Notes under the pieces: generated by a model
The model's database searches: none
What the model was told of the DNA's origin: nothing
What the model saw: the letters and a program-made list of their open reading frames with translations, nothing else
Translations under genes and position numbers: made by a program
Shown here: positions 18,674-28,723 of the stretch, in pieces
How the letters are laid out: every line of letters starts with the position of its first letter
Position numbering within the stretch: the first letter of the stretch is position 1
Origin: Oculatella sp. LEGE 06141
GTDB taxonomy: Bacteria; Cyanobacteriota; Cyanobacteriia; Elainellales; Elainellaceae
DNA: 53,105 nucleotides
Assembly (NCBI RefSeq): GCF_015207605.1
Contig: NZ_JADEWO010000046.1
Span: 1 to 53,105 of the forward strand
Direction: 5' to 3'

Positions 18674-19252
18674 ATGACGAAACCAGCCGTATTTCTCGAT
18701 CGCGACGGTGTCCTCAACATTGAAGCCGGATACATTCATAACGTAGACGATTTACATTTGGTGCCCGGAGCCGCTGAGGCTGTACGCCAACTGAACGATC
18801 GCCACTTATTTTGCTGTTTGGTTTCCAATCAATCGGGGCCAGCACGCGGATACTATCCCCAGAGCCATGTTGAAGCGTTACACCAGCGCTTAAGCCAACT
18901 GCTGGCAGCAGCAGGGGCAAAACTGGATGCGCTTTACTATTGCCCCCATTTAAGCGCGCCCGAAGGCGGTACCGTTCCAGAGTTTACGCAATGGACGACC
19001 TGGCGCAAACCCAACACCGGGATGCTGGTGGCGGCAGCCTGGGAGCATGACCTGGATTTAAGCCACAGTTTTATGGTGGGGGATAAAGCGACCGATATTG
19101 ATTTGGCTCACAATGCAGGTTGCACTGGAATTTTGGTGCAGACGGGGTTTGGCGATCGCGTTCTCAGCGGCGATTATCAACATCACACTCAGCCTGACTA
19201 TATTGCTCCAGATTTAGCTGGAGCCGTGGATTGGATCGTGCAGCACGGTTAA
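18674..19252 (+). CDS. gmhB: D,D-heptose 1,7-bisphosphate 7-phosphatase-like HAD enzyme
   Basis: 192 residues of HAD-IIIA type. Motif I is FLDRDGVLN with the catalytic Asp pair, motif II is VSNQSG, and WRKPNTGM and MVGDKATDID give motifs III and IV. GmhB removes the 7-phosphate of a heptose bisphosphate in ADP-heptose synthesis. Typical GmhB has a zinc loop with four ligands; here YYCPHLS keeps C-x-H but the usual Cys pair before RKP is replaced by TTW, so zinc binding is probably lost or altered. Related histidinol-phosphatase activity cannot be excluded. The GT9 gene just upstream supports the heptose role. Confidence 0.85.
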   Translation: MTKPAVFLDRDGVLNIEAGYIHNVDDLHLVPGAAEAVRQLNDRHLFCCLVSNQSGPARGYYPQSHVEALHQRLSQLLAAAGAKLDALYYCPHLSAPEGGTVPEFTQWTTWRKPNTGMLVAAAWEHDLDLSHSFMVGDKATDIDLAHNAGCTGILVQTGFGDRVLSGDYQHHTQPDYIAPDLAGAVDWIVQHG

Positions 19253-19292
19253 GGGAAGCACGGTTAAGGGAAGTGAGAGAGCAGCGCAACAA

Positions 19293-19319
19293 AAAGCCCC
19301 TGCATTGTGCAGAGGCTTT
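19293..19319. terminator. Terminator hairpin between convergent gmhB and GlsB-like gene
   Basis: AAAGCCCCTGCA, loop TTG, TGCAGAGGCTTT: a 12-bp stem with one mismatch, A/T flanked. It can serve both strands. Confidence 0.7.
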
Positions 19320-19380
19320 GTCGCTGATTCAACAGTTTGCAAGTACGACCTGATCGGTCGGTTACTTACCCAGTTCGGGC

Positions 19381-19653
19381 TTAGTAAACGCGGCGACCAG
19401 CAAATTGGTAGTAGATGAACAGGGCAACGATCGCGCCCAACACAGCGATGAATACACCACCGATGCTCAATCCGGTTGCCCCAAGGGCGAAGCTTCCTGT
19501 CGTTAACAGGGTGTAGAGCGTACCACCAACAAATGCACCGATGATACCCAACAGCATGGTTCCTAAGATACCGCCACCCTGACGACCAGGATAAATAGCT
19601 TTAGCGATAGCACCAGCGATCAGACCTAGCAAAATCCAAGCAAGAATATTCAT
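19381..19653 (-). CDS. GlsB/YeaQ/YmgE-family small membrane protein
   Basis: 90 residues with three hydrophobic, glycine-rich segments (ILAWILLGLIAGAIAKAI; GILGTMLLGIIGAFVGG; GVFIAVLGAIVALFIYY). The PGRQGGG turn between TM1 and TM2 is the family signature. It is an inner-membrane protein associated with general stress, formerly called transglycosylase-associated; the molecular role is unknown. ATG with AAAGGAGAAGG upstream, a strong ribosome site. Confidence 0.92.
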   Translation of the reverse strand: MNILAWILLGLIAGAIAKAIYPGRQGGGILGTMLLGIIGAFVGGTLYTLLTTGSFALGATGLSIGGVFIAVLGAIVALFIYYQFAGRRVY

Positions 19654-20134
19654 TGTTACCTTCTCCTTTATCTTTTGTTTTTCAAGTTGTGTGTTAGCGA
19701 ACGAGCGAGACCGAACGATACCCTTTAATCAAATCGAGACGTTCACTACCCCTGTTTGCCGTATACAAAGGATTTGACCTTTTTGTGAGTAGTGTTATGT
19801 AGACCAGGCAAAAAGCCTTTTTACACGCCTGCGCTTGCTTTTATTACACCGTCTGTCGCTTCGAGATGGTTATCTGTCAGCTTCAGTCAGAGAATCACAA
19901 CGGCCTGTGTTTTCATCTTGCGGTGCGTCTTTTGTTTAACTTGTACCTACTGTATCAAGCCTTTTCGTATAGATAGACTACCGAGAGAGAGAAAAGCAGT
20001 ATGGCTAGAGTCTGACTTTAGAGGTTGACATCTACCTCTCTCTATAGAGATGAGTTGGGCGGTAAGGCGAGTTTTGCTGGAATGGCGGTCAAACCTGGCA
20101 GAATTGGTATGAGCTTTCTAACGGGGTTGAAGCC
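19654..20134. other. Divergent intergenic region
   Basis: 481 bp between the GlsB-like gene (minus) and the ugpC-like gene (plus). It contains a short open frame (19792-20028) without recognisable similarity or ribosome site, which I do not call. CTACCTCTCTCTATAGAGATGAG around 20030 contains a CTCTATAGAG palindrome that could be a regulatory site. Confidence 0.45.
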
Positions 20135-21223
20135 GTGGCACGGGTCTATTTAGAGGATATTTCTCGGCGTTTTAATGCAGTTGCCGCCATTGACAATATT
20201 TCGTTTGAAGTGCCCGATGGACAGTTTTGGGTGCTTGTAGGGCCGTCGGGCTGTGGCAAGTCCACCATTTTGCGGACGATCGCCGGGTTGGAAACCGCCA
20301 CATCGGGTCAGATCTTTATTGGCGATCGCCTGGTTAGCAGCATTCCGGCACGCCAACGAGACGTGGCGATGGTGTTTCAAAACTATGCGCTCTATCCTCA
20401 TATGACCGTGGCCGAAAATTTGGCGTTTGGCTTGCGGATGCGGAAGACAGACAGCACAACGGTTAAGTCCAGGGTGGATGCAGTTGCTCGATCGCTCGAT
20501 ATTGTTCATCTGCTCGATCGTCGTCCCCGGCAGCTATCGGGGGGGCAGCAGCAACGGGTGGCTTTAGGACGGGCGATCGCCCGTCAACCCCAGGTGTTTT
20601 TGCTGGATGAGCCGCTTTCTAACTTAGATGCCCAACTGCGGGACGATACACGGGCTGAACTTAAACAACTGCATCAACGGCTGGGGATTACCACAATCTA
20701 TGTTACGCACGACCAGGTCGAAGCAATGACGCTAGCCGATCAAATTGTGGTGCTAAATCAGGGTCAGATTCAGCAAATTGGCGATCCGCAAACGATCTAC
20801 GGCAATCCGGCGAATCAAATGGTGGCTACGTTTTTGGGTAGTCCTCCCATGAATATTTTGAGCGCCTTGTATGATGGCACCGCTCTGCAAATCGAGAGCC
20901 AACGGTTGCCATGCCCCGATCGCCTTCAACACCTGCTTGAACCAGGACACCGATACAACATTGGCATTCGGCCAGAACATATCCAGATTGCTGCTGATTC
21001 CAGCAACAGCCATTTGACGGTGACGGTGCATGTGGTCGAACCGTTAGGGCGAGAAACCCTGATTCGAGCAGCGCTATCGCCAGACAATCGTGGCTCTGTT
21101 CCGATGGTCAATATGCAGGTATTGCCCAATGTGAAGCCCCAACCGGGCGATCGCCTCCCCATTCAGCTTGACCTCACGATGCTGTTTGTTTTTGATCCGG
21201 CAACAGGAAGCCGATTGATGTAG
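20135..21223 (+). CDS. ugpC: Sugar/sn-glycerol-3-phosphate-type ABC importer ATPase (UgpC/MalK-like)
   Basis: 362 residues. ATPase at 1-235: Walker A GPSGCGKST, signature LSGGQQQRVALGRAIA, Walker B VFLLDEPLSNLDAQLR, H-loop YVTHDQ. The C-terminal 120 residues form the TOBE/regulatory domain of the MalK group. It energises uptake of a carbohydrate or polyol. Such ATPases are often shared by several permeases, which fits its isolation here: no permease or binding-protein gene is adjacent. Start GTG. The symbol is tentative at the subfamily level. Confidence 0.85.
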   Translation: MARVYLEDISRRFNAVAAIDNISFEVPDGQFWVLVGPSGCGKSTILRTIAGLETATSGQIFIGDRLVSSIPARQRDVAMVFQNYALYPHMTVAENLAFGLRMRKTDSTTVKSRVDAVARSLDIVHLLDRRPRQLSGGQQQRVALGRAIARQPQVFLLDEPLSNLDAQLRDDTRAELKQLHQRLGITTIYVTHDQVEAMTLADQIVVLNQGQIQQIGDPQTIYGNPANQMVATFLGSPPMNILSALYDGTALQIESQRLPCPDRLQHLLEPGHRYNIGIRPEHIQIAADSSNSHLTVTVHVVEPLGRETLIRAALSPDNRGSVPMVNMQVLPNVKPQPGDRLPIQLDLTMLFVFDPATGSRLM

Positions 21224-21224
21224 G

Positions 21225-22274
21225 CTAAAACCGCTCACCGGGCTGAGTCAGTCGCTGCAAAAACGTCTGGCAACCCATTGACGAGTCAAACAAGTGCAAA
21301 TCGTAGTGTTGCGATATTTCTTCGCACACCTTCACGCCACGCACACTGTTGCCTCGTTCATCCAGCGGTGGCGAAAATACAGCAATGGCAAACTGATGGG
21401 GAACCACCGCAATGATTCCGCCACACACCCCACTTTTGGCCGGAATTCCCACGGTATAAGCCCATTCGCCTGCAAAGTTGTACATGCCGCAGGTGTACAT
21501 AACGCTGAGCATGTCTCGGATATAGCAGGGATTGACCGCCTGTTCTCCGGTTAGTGGGTTGATGCCATGGTTCGCCAGGGTGGCTGCCATAATCGCCAGA
21601 TCTCGACAATTGACCAAAACAGAACATTGCTGAAAGTACAAATCCAGCGCTTCGTCCAGGGGCGGATCGATCATGCCAAAGTTGAGCATGAGATGCGCCA
21701 TTCCCCGGTTGCGGTGCCCGGTGACCCGCTCTGATAGAAACGTTGGCATATCCACAAAAATATCGTGACCAATATAACGACGAAACATACTCAGCATTCG
21801 GTTGAGCCGTTCTGTGGGGCCAGAGCCTTTGATCAGACTCGTCGTGGCGATCGCCCCTGCATTCACCATTGGGTTATACGGACGTTTTGAGCGTTCATCT
21901 AAAATAATGGCGTTGAAGGCTTCTCCGGTTGGCTCTACTCCAACTCGCGTTAGCAAGTAATCGCGCCCGTGATCTTCCAATGCCAGACCATGCACAAATA
22001 CCTTTGAAATGGACTGTAGGGTGAATGTTTGGCTGGAATCACCGACTTCATACACCTGCCCATCCACCGTTGCCACACAGATACTGAACCAGTCTGAGTT
22101 CATCTTTGCCAGTTCGGGAATGTAGTTAGCGACTCGGCCTTCTCGCAACGGTAAATAAGTTTGATGCAGGTGACGCAGGTAGGCTACAAATGCTGATGCA
22201 GCGGCTTCAGCGGCTGGGGCGCTATCCGGCTGGGAGGATTGCATATCCGTTGGGTAAACGTCCTGGCTTGTCAT
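21225..22274 (-). CDS. glsA: Glutaminase
   Basis: 349 residues, a little longer than the usual 305-330 because of an N-terminal extension of about 25 residues. The serine-dependent active site is present: the S-x-x-K motif in [35 protein letters not shown] and [12 protein letters not shown]. It hydrolyses glutamine to glutamate and ammonia in the cytoplasm. The stop codon lies one base from the convergent ugpC stop, with no room for a terminator between. Confidence 0.95.
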   Translation of the reverse strand: MTSQDVYPTDMQSSQPDSAPAAEAAASAFVAYLRHLHQTYLPLREGRVANYIPELAKMNSDWFSICVATVDGQVYEVGDSSQTFTLQSISKVFVHGLALEDHGRDYLLTRVGVEPTGEAFNAIILDERSKRPYNPMVNAGAIATTSLIKGSGPTERLNRMLSMFRRYIGHDIFVDMPTFLSERVTGHRNRGMAHLMLNFGMIDPPLDEALDLYFQQCSVLVNCRDLAIMAATLANHGINPLTGEQAVNPCYIRDMLSVMYTCGMYNFAGEWAYTVGIPAKSGVCGGIIAVVPHQFAIAVFSPPLDERGNSVRGVKVCEEISQHYDLHLFDSSMGCQTFLQRLTQPGERF

Positions 22275-22873
22275 CTAGTTCAGCAGGTCATTGATGAATG
22301 GGGTACGTCTCATTGTGTCAAATTATCGCTGTTCTTAATTGAGCCGGGACAAAGGCAGCAAGAACGGAATCACTGTTTGTCTTCTCAAGTTTGTCTCTCA
22401 AGGAGGTCTGCATTGCACAGATGCAGACCTCCATTAATTATTAGTAGCGAAATAAAGATTGGATGATAGGGCTGACCAATCGACCGAGAGTTCGATCGCG
22501 TTTTCAGCGCTTCTCCCCTACTGAATGGGGATTCGTGGTTTAAGCCCAGAGGTAGATAGCGGCAATATGTTGGCTAGCTACCATCAATCAGTACTGCAAT
22601 TAAATAATTTTAATTAAGCTGAACTCAGATTCTTTTTCAGAAACCGTCTGTTTCCGAGAACTGAAGCCATTCAACAATCATTGTGGCAGCGAGTCAAAGT
22701 GGCAGTGAGTCAAAGTAGCAACTCAACTCAACTGGCTTTGCATCAGGGAAAGAATCTGTTCATTGCTCATCATTGCTCACTAATGGTGCCCGCACAGATT
22801 TTCATGCCGTTTGTGCATCACAGTTTTCCAGGCTCGACCTATCAAATCACCCTCCCATTCTTTAGATTCAAAT
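22275..22873. other. Divergent intergenic region with hairpin and short tandem repeats
   Basis: 599 bp between glsA (minus) and the SDR gene (plus). It holds the 11-bp-stem hairpin at 22402-22432. A tandem pair GTGGCAG[CT]GAGTCAAA at 22683-22714 is followed by a partial third unit (GTAGCAACTCAA). No coding frame beyond the in-frame extension of the SDR gene, which I reject. Confidence 0.5.
22402..22432. terminator. Strong hairpin between divergent genes
   Basis: GGAGGTCTGCA, 9-nt loop, TGCAGACCTCC: 11 perfect pairs, followed on the plus strand by ATTAATTATT. It cannot end either neighbour, since both run away from it. An unannotated short RNA or a structural element is possible. Confidence 0.5.
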
Positions 22874-23905
22874 ATGCCTTCTATTCAACTCAAACCGATT
22901 CGTCAACAGGTCGTTGCTGTTGTTGGTGCCTCTAGCGGTATTGGCCGAGAAACCGCCCATCGATTTGCTCGAAATGGAGCCAAACTGGTTGTGTCGTCAC
23001 GCAGCCTGAAAGGATTGGCAACCTTAGTAGACGAAATTACACAGATCGGTGGCGAAGTGATCGCTGTTCCGGCAGATGTGTCCGACTTTAACCAGGTGAA
23101 GGCGATCGCCGATAAAGCCGTTGAAGAATACGGTCGCCTGGACACATGGGTGCATCTCTCTGCAACTGCCGTTATTTCTCCGTTTGAATCAGTGACACCG
23201 GACGAGTTTAAGCGGGTTATTGATGTGACGTTGATGGGGCAGGTTTATGGTGCAATGGCCGCGTTGCCGCATTTGAAGCGCGAAGGCCGAGGAGCATTGA
23301 TTCACGTTACCTCCGTTGAAGCACGGCGATCGCTGCCGTTGCAAAGTTCGTACTCGTCTGCAAAGCACGGAGTAGAAGGATTCCTTGACTCGTTGCGGGT
23401 TGAACTTCAGCATGACGGAATTCCTATTAGCGTTACAAACGTATTGCCAGCGACCATCAACACGCCTTTCTACAACAAGGCGCTTACCAAGCTGGGTGTT
23501 AAACCCACAGGAATTCCGCCGTATTACTCACCACACCTGGTTGCTGATGCCATCTTGCACGTGGCTGAAAATCCGACACGCGACTTTATCGTTGGTGATG
23601 CTGGCAGAGTGTTAGACGCGTTGCAGAAAATCTCACCCTCTTTGGTGGACTACATTTTGCAGTTAATTGCAGTGGATGGGCAACACACCCAAGAACCAAA
23701 GGCGGCAACCGATCCCAATAACCTGTATGAGGCGATCGAAGCCGAAGGGTACGACACCGTTGAAGGTGACTTTAACCAGGTAACCATTCCCAGCTTTTTA
23801 GATTGGTTTGATTTCCACCCGGCTGCAAAATGGGGGGCGATCGCAGGTCTGGGCGCACTGGCGCTCCTGGCAACGCAGCTAACCAATCCCAACCACCCGT
23901 CTTGA
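22874..23905 (+). CDS. SDR-family oxidoreductase with C-terminal membrane tail
   Basis: 343 residues from ATG 22874 (an in-frame extension upstream has no ribosome site). The Rossmann motif is VVGASSGIGRETAHRF; catalytic Tyr and Lys are in SSYSSAKHG; an Asp-Val motif VPADVSD follows. This classical SDR uses NAD(P)H on an unknown substrate. After the ~250-residue catalytic domain there is a hydrophilic segment and a hydrophobic stretch near the end (AIAGLGALALLATQL), suggesting membrane anchoring. It is followed 61 bp later by the SRPBCC protein, probably in one unit. Confidence 0.9.
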   Translation: MPSIQLKPIRQQVVAVVGASSGIGRETAHRFARNGAKLVVSSRSLKGLATLVDEITQIGGEVIAVPADVSDFNQVKAIADKAVEEYGRLDTWVHLSATAVISPFESVTPDEFKRVIDVTLMGQVYGAMAALPHLKREGRGALIHVTSVEARRSLPLQSSYSSAKHGVEGFLDSLRVELQHDGIPISVTNVLPATINTPFYNKALTKLGVKPTGIPPYYSPHLVADAILHVAENPTRDFIVGDAGRVLDALQKISPSLVDYILQLIAVDGQHTQEPKAATDPNNLYEAIEAEGYDTVEGDFNQVTIPSFLDWFDFHPAAKWGAIAGLGALALLATQLTNPNHPS

Positions 23906-23966
23906 GTTCAGGTTGCCGCAATCGACTGTTTGAGTAGATCAAATTGCAATTAGTGGAGATAAGGCA

Positions 23967-24683
23967 ATGGAAGAATCCATTTCAGCAAATAACAATCCGC
24001 AAAGCTCTTCAGAAGCACAAGCCAACAACGTTGGTGATGTTGAGCGGTGGGGATCACTCATTGGCGGAGGTGCCCTGGTTCTGCTGGGGTTAAGGGATCG
24101 CTCCTTGCGAGGGGCTTTAACAGCGTTGGCGGGCGGAAGCTTAGCGTATCACGGCCTCAAGGGAGAAAAGAGCTTGCCCGATTTAGTTGGGGACACCGTT
24201 GGGTTAAGCCAGCAGATCCGGGTAGAAAAAAGCGTTACCATTCAGCGATCGCCAGAAGAGCTGTATCAGTTCTGGCGTAATTTGGAGAACCTGCCAACCT
24301 TCATGAAGCATCTTAAGTCGGTGCAGGTGGTCAGCGATCTCCGCTCTCATTGGGTAGCCAATGCGCCGTTGGGTAATGATCTGGCCTGGGATGCGGAAAT
24401 TATCACCGATCGCCCAAACCAATTGATTGCCTGGGCTTCGGTTGAAGGGGCAGACATCGATAATTCAGGATTTGTTCGCTTCCAGCCTGCTCCTGCCGGA
24501 CGGGGAACAGAAGTCAAAGTGGTGATGGAATATAATCCACCCGGCGGGGCTGTAACGGCTGCGATCGCCAAGCTGTTTGGTGAAGAACCGGAACAGCAAA
24601 TTGGGGACGAGTTGCGGCGGTTCAAAATGCTGATGGAAGCAGGCGAAATTGCCACAACTGAGGGTCAGCCCAGAGGCAGCTAA
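23967..24683 (+). CDS. SRPBCC-family protein with N-terminal DUF2892-like membrane segment
   Basis: 238 residues. Residues 28-75 (VERWGSLIGGGALVLLGL and GALTALAGGSLAYHGLKG) resemble the glycine-rich DUF2892 hairpin. Residues 85-225 form a polyketide cyclase/START-like SRPBCC fold (IQRSPEELYQFWRNLENLP; TDRPNQLIAWASVEG). It would bind a hydrophobic ligand at the membrane. Its neighbours (SDR upstream, DUF2231 downstream) are common stress-associated companions. Start ATG with GGAGATAAGG upstream. Confidence 0.85.
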   Translation: MEESISANNNPQSSSEAQANNVGDVERWGSLIGGGALVLLGLRDRSLRGALTALAGGSLAYHGLKGEKSLPDLVGDTVGLSQQIRVEKSVTIQRSPEELYQFWRNLENLPTFMKHLKSVQVVSDLRSHWVANAPLGNDLAWDAEIITDRPNQLIAWASVEGADIDNSGFVRFQPAPAGRGTEVKVVMEYNPPGGAVTAAIAKLFGEEPEQQIGDELRRFKMLMEAGEIATTEGQPRGS

Positions 24684-24890
24684 TCGGTTGATTCGGGGCA
24701 GCGTGCATCAGAGAGGGTGCGAAGAGGGTTAAATCCCAGTTCGGGTGTTGAGTTTGCTACGATGAAATGCGATCGACAAAGGGTTACGGAGCCGTGTGGA
24801 GCGATCGCATTTCACCGCATTGGTTTCATTGAACTGTACGTTACTTAACGAATCAGATCCCAGATAGATGTCCCAGATAACGGAGACTCC

Positions 24891-25430
24891 ATGACTAAAT
24901 ATCCTGATGTACCGCCGTTCATTGAAAGTGACGAGCAAGAGTATTACGACAGCGGTGTGCCCAGCAAAGTGGCGATCGCCGGACATCCTTTACATCCTTT
25001 GCTGGTCACCTTTCCGATCGCGTTTCTGGTGGGAGTGTTGGGTACCGATTTGGGATATTGGCTCACGCGCGACCCGTTTTGGGCAAAGGCTTCAGTAATG
25101 CTGCTAGGAGCCGGTTTAATTACAGGAGTCGTTGCCGCCATTACTGGAATGGTCGATTTTTTGGGCATTAGCCGCGTTCGCCAACACAACGCAGGCTGGG
25201 TTCACATGATTGGTAATATTGCAGCATTATTGCTCTCTGGTGGAAGCTTATTTCTGCGCTGGAAAAGCCCCAGTAGCGCTATTCTCCCGACCGGGTTGGC
25301 GATCTCGGTGGTGGTAGCAACGGTGTTAGGCGTAACGGGCTGGTACGGAGCCGAGCTGATCTATCGGCATAAAGTGGCCGTCATTGGCAACGGTAGCGAA
25401 CAACGACCGGGTGAATCATCCATCAGCTAA
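24891..25430 (+). CDS. DUF2231 membrane protein
   Basis: 179 residues with four hydrophobic helices. The conserved DUF2231 entry motif GHPLHPLLVTFPIAFLVG is at about residue 32, and later helices read LLGAGLITGVVAAITGM and ISVVVATVLGVTGWYGAEL. Function unknown; family members often sit beside cytochrome or redox proteins and may bind heme through the conserved histidines, a suggestion from family knowledge only. ATG with CGGAGACTCC upstream. Confidence 0.87.
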   Translation: MTKYPDVPPFIESDEQEYYDSGVPSKVAIAGHPLHPLLVTFPIAFLVGVLGTDLGYWLTRDPFWAKASVMLLGAGLITGVVAAITGMVDFLGISRVRQHNAGWVHMIGNIAALLLSGGSLFLRWKSPSSAILPTGLAISVVVATVLGVTGWYGAELIYRHKVAVIGNGSEQRPGESSIS

Positions 25431-25458
25431 GATTGGTTCAAGCCAGTAGCCGTTAATT

Positions 25459-25794
25459 ATGCTCAACGTTCTGCCCTTTATCGACGTGGTTATTCTGATG
25501 ATGTCCTGCTATATAGCAGGATTTGTTGGAATTGGGCTGTTGAGCGCCAAACGAACGCGTTCTCTCAATCCCGACTATCGGCTCAGAACCGAGATTCGAG
25601 AAGCTTTATCATGTGCGTTAATTGAAATCGCTGAGAGTGGAGAGTATCCAACGACCCTGGGGTTGATCGATCGCTGCCCTGCGGTGTTCAGTCAAGGAAA
25701 AGCGTGGGAGATTTGGACGCAGGAAAGCTACAAGATGGCAATGGCTATGTTGCCATTGCCGTCTGCTGAGGGTGATATTGCAACGATCGTTTAA
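25459..25794 (+). CDS. Small unknown protein with one N-terminal membrane helix
   Basis: 111 residues: a transmembrane helix at 5-30 (FIDVVILMMSCYIAGFVGIGLL), then a soluble helical part (LRTEIREALSCALIEIAES). No family recognised. ATG 28 bp after the DUF2231 gene, so probably co-transcribed with it. Confidence 0.65.
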   Translation: MLNVLPFIDVVILMMSCYIAGFVGIGLLSAKRTRSLNPDYRLRTEIREALSCALIEIAESGEYPTTLGLIDRCPAVFSQGKAWEIWTQESYKMAMAMLPLPSAEGDIATIV

Positions 25795-25862
25795 TGACGA
25801 ACGAGCTGTACCTTTCGCGTTGTTCCAGGCAGGTCAATTTAGGGCATCAGCATCGTTCCTGA

Positions 25863-26225
25863 TTAGCGGCGATCGCGTCCGCCTGCCCAAGGGGGACGAC
25901 CCGAACCACTGCGAATCGTGATCACATCACCGTTGCTGCGGGTAATGCGGAAGGCATCAAAGTCGTAGTTATCATACTCCCCAACCACAGTCAATTGTTC
26001 ACCTTCCCGGATAGAAAGTTGGTGATACCAGGTAGGCCCCGCATCCACAATAATCTGCCCGGTGCCATCATCCAAAATGAACTCGTTGCCAACTACGTTT
26101 CGCACCGTTCCCGAAATAGTGGTGCCAGCATCACGGCGCAGTTCCTCGATGGGTGTTTGCGCGGTAGCCGACAACCCAGTAAAGCTAGAGATAACGACGA
26201 CCAGTAAAGGAATCCACTGTTGCAT
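25863..26225 (-). CDS. YdeI/YgiW-type OB-fold protein, periplasmic
   Basis: 120 residues. Signal peptide at 1-23 (WIPLLVVVISSFTGLSATA) with a likely cleavage before QTPIEEL. The rest is a bacterial OB fold (GTTISGTVRNVVGNEFILDD; GEQLTVVGEYDNYDFDAFRI). E. coli relatives help survive hydrogen peroxide and cationic peptides. C-terminal tail is Gly/Arg/Pro-rich. It lies 81 bp downstream of the kinase gene on the same strand, so it could be in the two-component operon. Confidence 0.85.
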   Translation of the reverse strand: MQQWIPLLVVVISSFTGLSATAQTPIEELRRDAGTTISGTVRNVVGNEFILDDGTGQIIVDAGPTWYHQLSIREGEQLTVVGEYDNYDFDAFRITRSNGDVITIRSGSGRPPWAGGRDRR

Positions 26226-26305
26226 TGGAAGATTTATCCATTCATCAATGCAACTGTAACGAGTTGAAATGACACCGAAATGACAGTGAGGCTGAATGAA
26301 TCACT

Positions 26306-27787
26306 TCAAGGTTTCGTTATGTTCAATGGTAAAACGATGGTGAAGGTGCTGCCCTGATTCAGGGTGCTGTAAACCAAGATCTGACCCCCGTGGGCATGAA
26401 TAATATGTTGAGCGATCGCCAGACCTAATCCAAATCCATTTCTGACCCTGGCACGACTGGATCGGGTACGGTAAAACCGTTCAAAAATGTAAGGGAGATC
26501 GTCCTCCGAAATTCCTATTCCGGTATCCTGGATAGCGATCGCAACCTGCTGAGGGTGGACGGATGTTTGTAGGGAGATCGTGCCTCCTGCGGGAGTGTAA
26601 CGGCAGGCATTACTGAGGAGGTTGGCGATCGCCTGTCGCAGGAGGTTTGCATCTGCTTGCAGTACAATCTCCTGGGATGGCAAATCGGTAAGTAGCTTCA
26701 AGTTGTGGTGTGCAGCTTGGGGGTTCCAGTCGTGGGCGATCGCCTCTAGAAATGGCACCAATTTTAAGGGTTGCCGAACCTCTTCTGTTAGCTGTCCTTC
26801 ATGTCGAGCCAGGAATAACAAGTCACGCACCAGGGCACTCATGGATTGAGCCAAATTTTCTATTTTGACCAGCCGTTGTCGGGGGGTTGTCCAATCCTCT
26901 TCAGGGGCTGTCAGACCTACATGGACGTTGCTCAGCACGGCAGCCAGGGGTGCCCGCAACTCATGGGATGCGTTGGCGGTGAAACGTTGCAACTGATCGT
27001 AAGCCTGTGTTAACTGCTGGTTGGTCTGTTCCAGGCATTGTTGGCGTAGTTTTAATTCCTGCTGCAATCGCCGGAACAGGTAGGTTGAGAAAATACCACC
27101 CAGAATCCCAATCACTGCTGACAGCCACAGGACAAACCAGGTAATGCGGCGATAGGTTTCCAGGTGTTCTTTACGAACTTGCAGCAAGCGTTCTTCCTCA
27201 CCCGCAAACTGATCGATGGCGGTACGGGTCGCATCCATTGATACTTTCCCCTCCTCCAGCCAATCGTAAAGCAGAGCCGCAGGAACGAGGGCATCTGGAG
27301 CGCGGTTGAGAGCCGCTAATTCCTGTTGCAGGGTTTGTTTTTGATGGAGGATCTGCAACGTAATATCGACGAATTGCCGAACTCTTTGCAGTTGTCGGGT
27401 CTGGTCGGGGTTATCGCTGACCAATTCCTCCAGGGTATTGAGCGATCGGGGAATTTGTCGCTGGGCTTGCTGGTACGGTTCCAGGAACTCAGGGCGACGC
27501 GTTAGCCCATAGCCACGCACCCCCGTTTCAGCATCTAACAGAGCTGCCTGTAATCGTTTGGTTTCCAGCCGCACTTGCTGGGTATGCTGTACCCAAAATT
27601 CGTCTTCGACCAGACTGGCTTTGAGCCATGCAAAGGCTCCCAGGGAGGTCAACAGGCAAATAATGGGAATAGACAGAATTAGAGTTCCCCGTTGCTGAGC
27701 CGACATTGTTTTCAGCAATCCTTGCCCACAATCCGCTAGATGGGTCAGCCGTTTGCGTAAGGAATGATACGGGGAAAGACCTTTCAT
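26306..27787 (-). CDS. CHASE3-domain sensor histidine kinase
   Basis: 493 residues from ATG 27787, which overlaps the regulator's TGA in ATGA. TM1 at about 35-55 ([22 protein letters not shown]), extracytoplasmic CHASE3 at 60-200 ([21 protein letters not shown]), TM2 ([22 protein letters not shown]), then HisKA with [15 protein letters not shown] and HATPase with [20 protein letters not shown] and GFGLGLAIA. It phosphorylates the adjacent OmpR-type regulator. The stimulus is unknown; the decayed cobalt-transporter locus next door suggests metal, but only by position. Confidence 0.94.
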   Translation of the reverse strand: MKGLSPYHSLRKRLTHLADCGQGLLKTMSAQQRGTLILSIPIICLLTSLGAFAWLKASLVEDEFWVQHTQQVRLETKRLQAALLDAETGVRGYGLTRRPEFLEPYQQAQRQIPRSLNTLEELVSDNPDQTRQLQRVRQFVDITLQILHQKQTLQQELAALNRAPDALVPAALLYDWLEEGKVSMDATRTAIDQFAGEEERLLQVRKEHLETYRRITWFVLWLSAVIGILGGIFSTYLFRRLQQELKLRQQCLEQTNQQLTQAYDQLQRFTANASHELRAPLAAVLSNVHVGLTAPEEDWTTPRQRLVKIENLAQSMSALVRDLLFLARHEGQLTEEVRQPLKLVPFLEAIAHDWNPQAAHHNLKLLTDLPSQEIVLQADANLLRQAIANLLSNACRYTPAGGTISLQTSVHPQQVAIAIQDTGIGISEDDLPYIFERFYRTRSSRARVRNGFGLGLAIAQHIIHAHGGQILVYSTLNQGSTFTIVLPLNITKP

Positions 27788-28467
27788 CCTGCATCTCCAG
27801 GGCACAACAGCCGATAGCCTGTACCGTGGACGGTTTCAATCCAGGTTTCGCAGTTAAGAGCCTTGAGCCGTTGACGGAGGCGGCGGATTAAGGTGGCAAC
27901 GGCATTACTTTCCGGTTCTGTGCCCCATTGCCAGAGGGCTAACTCAATCTGATCACGGGTCAACACCTGTTTGGGATGGCGCATGAAATATTCCAGCAAT
28001 TGAAACTCTCGGCTGGATAGTGAGACGCTTGCATCCTGCCGTTCGGCGATCATGGTGCTGAGGTGCAGTTGCAAATCAGCGATACACAGTGCGTCGCCCG
28101 TCCATAAGGGCGACCGCCGCCCCAAGGCTCGTACCCGTGCCAGTAGCTCTTTCACATCGGCGGGTTTAATCAAATAATCGTCTGCTCCGGCATCCAGACC
28201 CATCACGCGATCTGAAATTGTATCCTTGGCGGTGAGCAGCAGAATGGGAGATCCTTTTCCTGCATCTCGATAGAGGCGACAAAGCTGGATGCCATCGAGG
28301 TCTGGCAACATCCAGTCCAAAATCAACAGGTCATACTCTTTTTCGCCCATCAACCACTGAGCCGTTTGTCCGTCTTCGACCGCATCGACGACATGACCCA
28401 CCTGGCTGAGCGCGATCGCCAGAGGTTCCAGTTGTTCGGGGTCATCCTCAACAAACAGAATACGCAT
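27784..28467 (-). CDS. OmpR-family response regulator
   Basis: 227 residues. Receiver at 1-115 with acidic pocket DD near residue 8, phospho-acceptor Asp in [13 protein letters not shown] and Lys in LIKPADV. Winged-helix DNA-binding domain at about 130-220 ([37 protein letters not shown]). First gene of the pair; the kinase overlaps its stop by 4 bp, so translation is coupled. ATG start. Confidence 0.95.
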   Translation of the reverse strand: MRILFVEDDPEQLEPLAIALSQVGHVVDAVEDGQTAQWLMGEKEYDLLILDWMLPDLDGIQLCRLYRDAGKGSPILLLTAKDTISDRVMGLDAGADDYLIKPADVKELLARVRALGRRSPLWTGDALCIADLQLHLSTMIAERQDASVSLSSREFQLLEYFMRHPKQVLTRDQIELALWQWGTEPESNAVATLIRRLRQRLKALNCETWIETVHGTGYRLLCPGDAG

Positions 28468-28723
28468 GGTTGAGAGTCAGTTGTGTTCAGAGCGATAGAG
28501 AGTGGTTATTTGCATGATCGACCACTCTCACACTATTTCTCACACTATTAAGGAAAAATGACAGAGTTATATTCAGTCGCGGCGATTGTTTTGGTTGTCT
28601 ATACATAACAGAATTCCAAGCAACGAACCAGCGGCTAGATTTCAGAGTTGAAATGGGAGTCGATGTTGAACCAAGAGTCCTTGCGCCTATATTGGTACGA
28701 GGAGTGCCAAGTAGTAGAGTTAT

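Noticed and set aside
19792..20028. 78-codon open frame between GlsB-like and ugpC-like genes
   Set aside because: No family similarity, unusual composition (many Cys, Arg, Phe) and no ribosome site.
22811..22873. 21-codon extension upstream of the SDR start
   Set aside because: No ribosome site; ATG at 22874 gives the normal SDR beginning.
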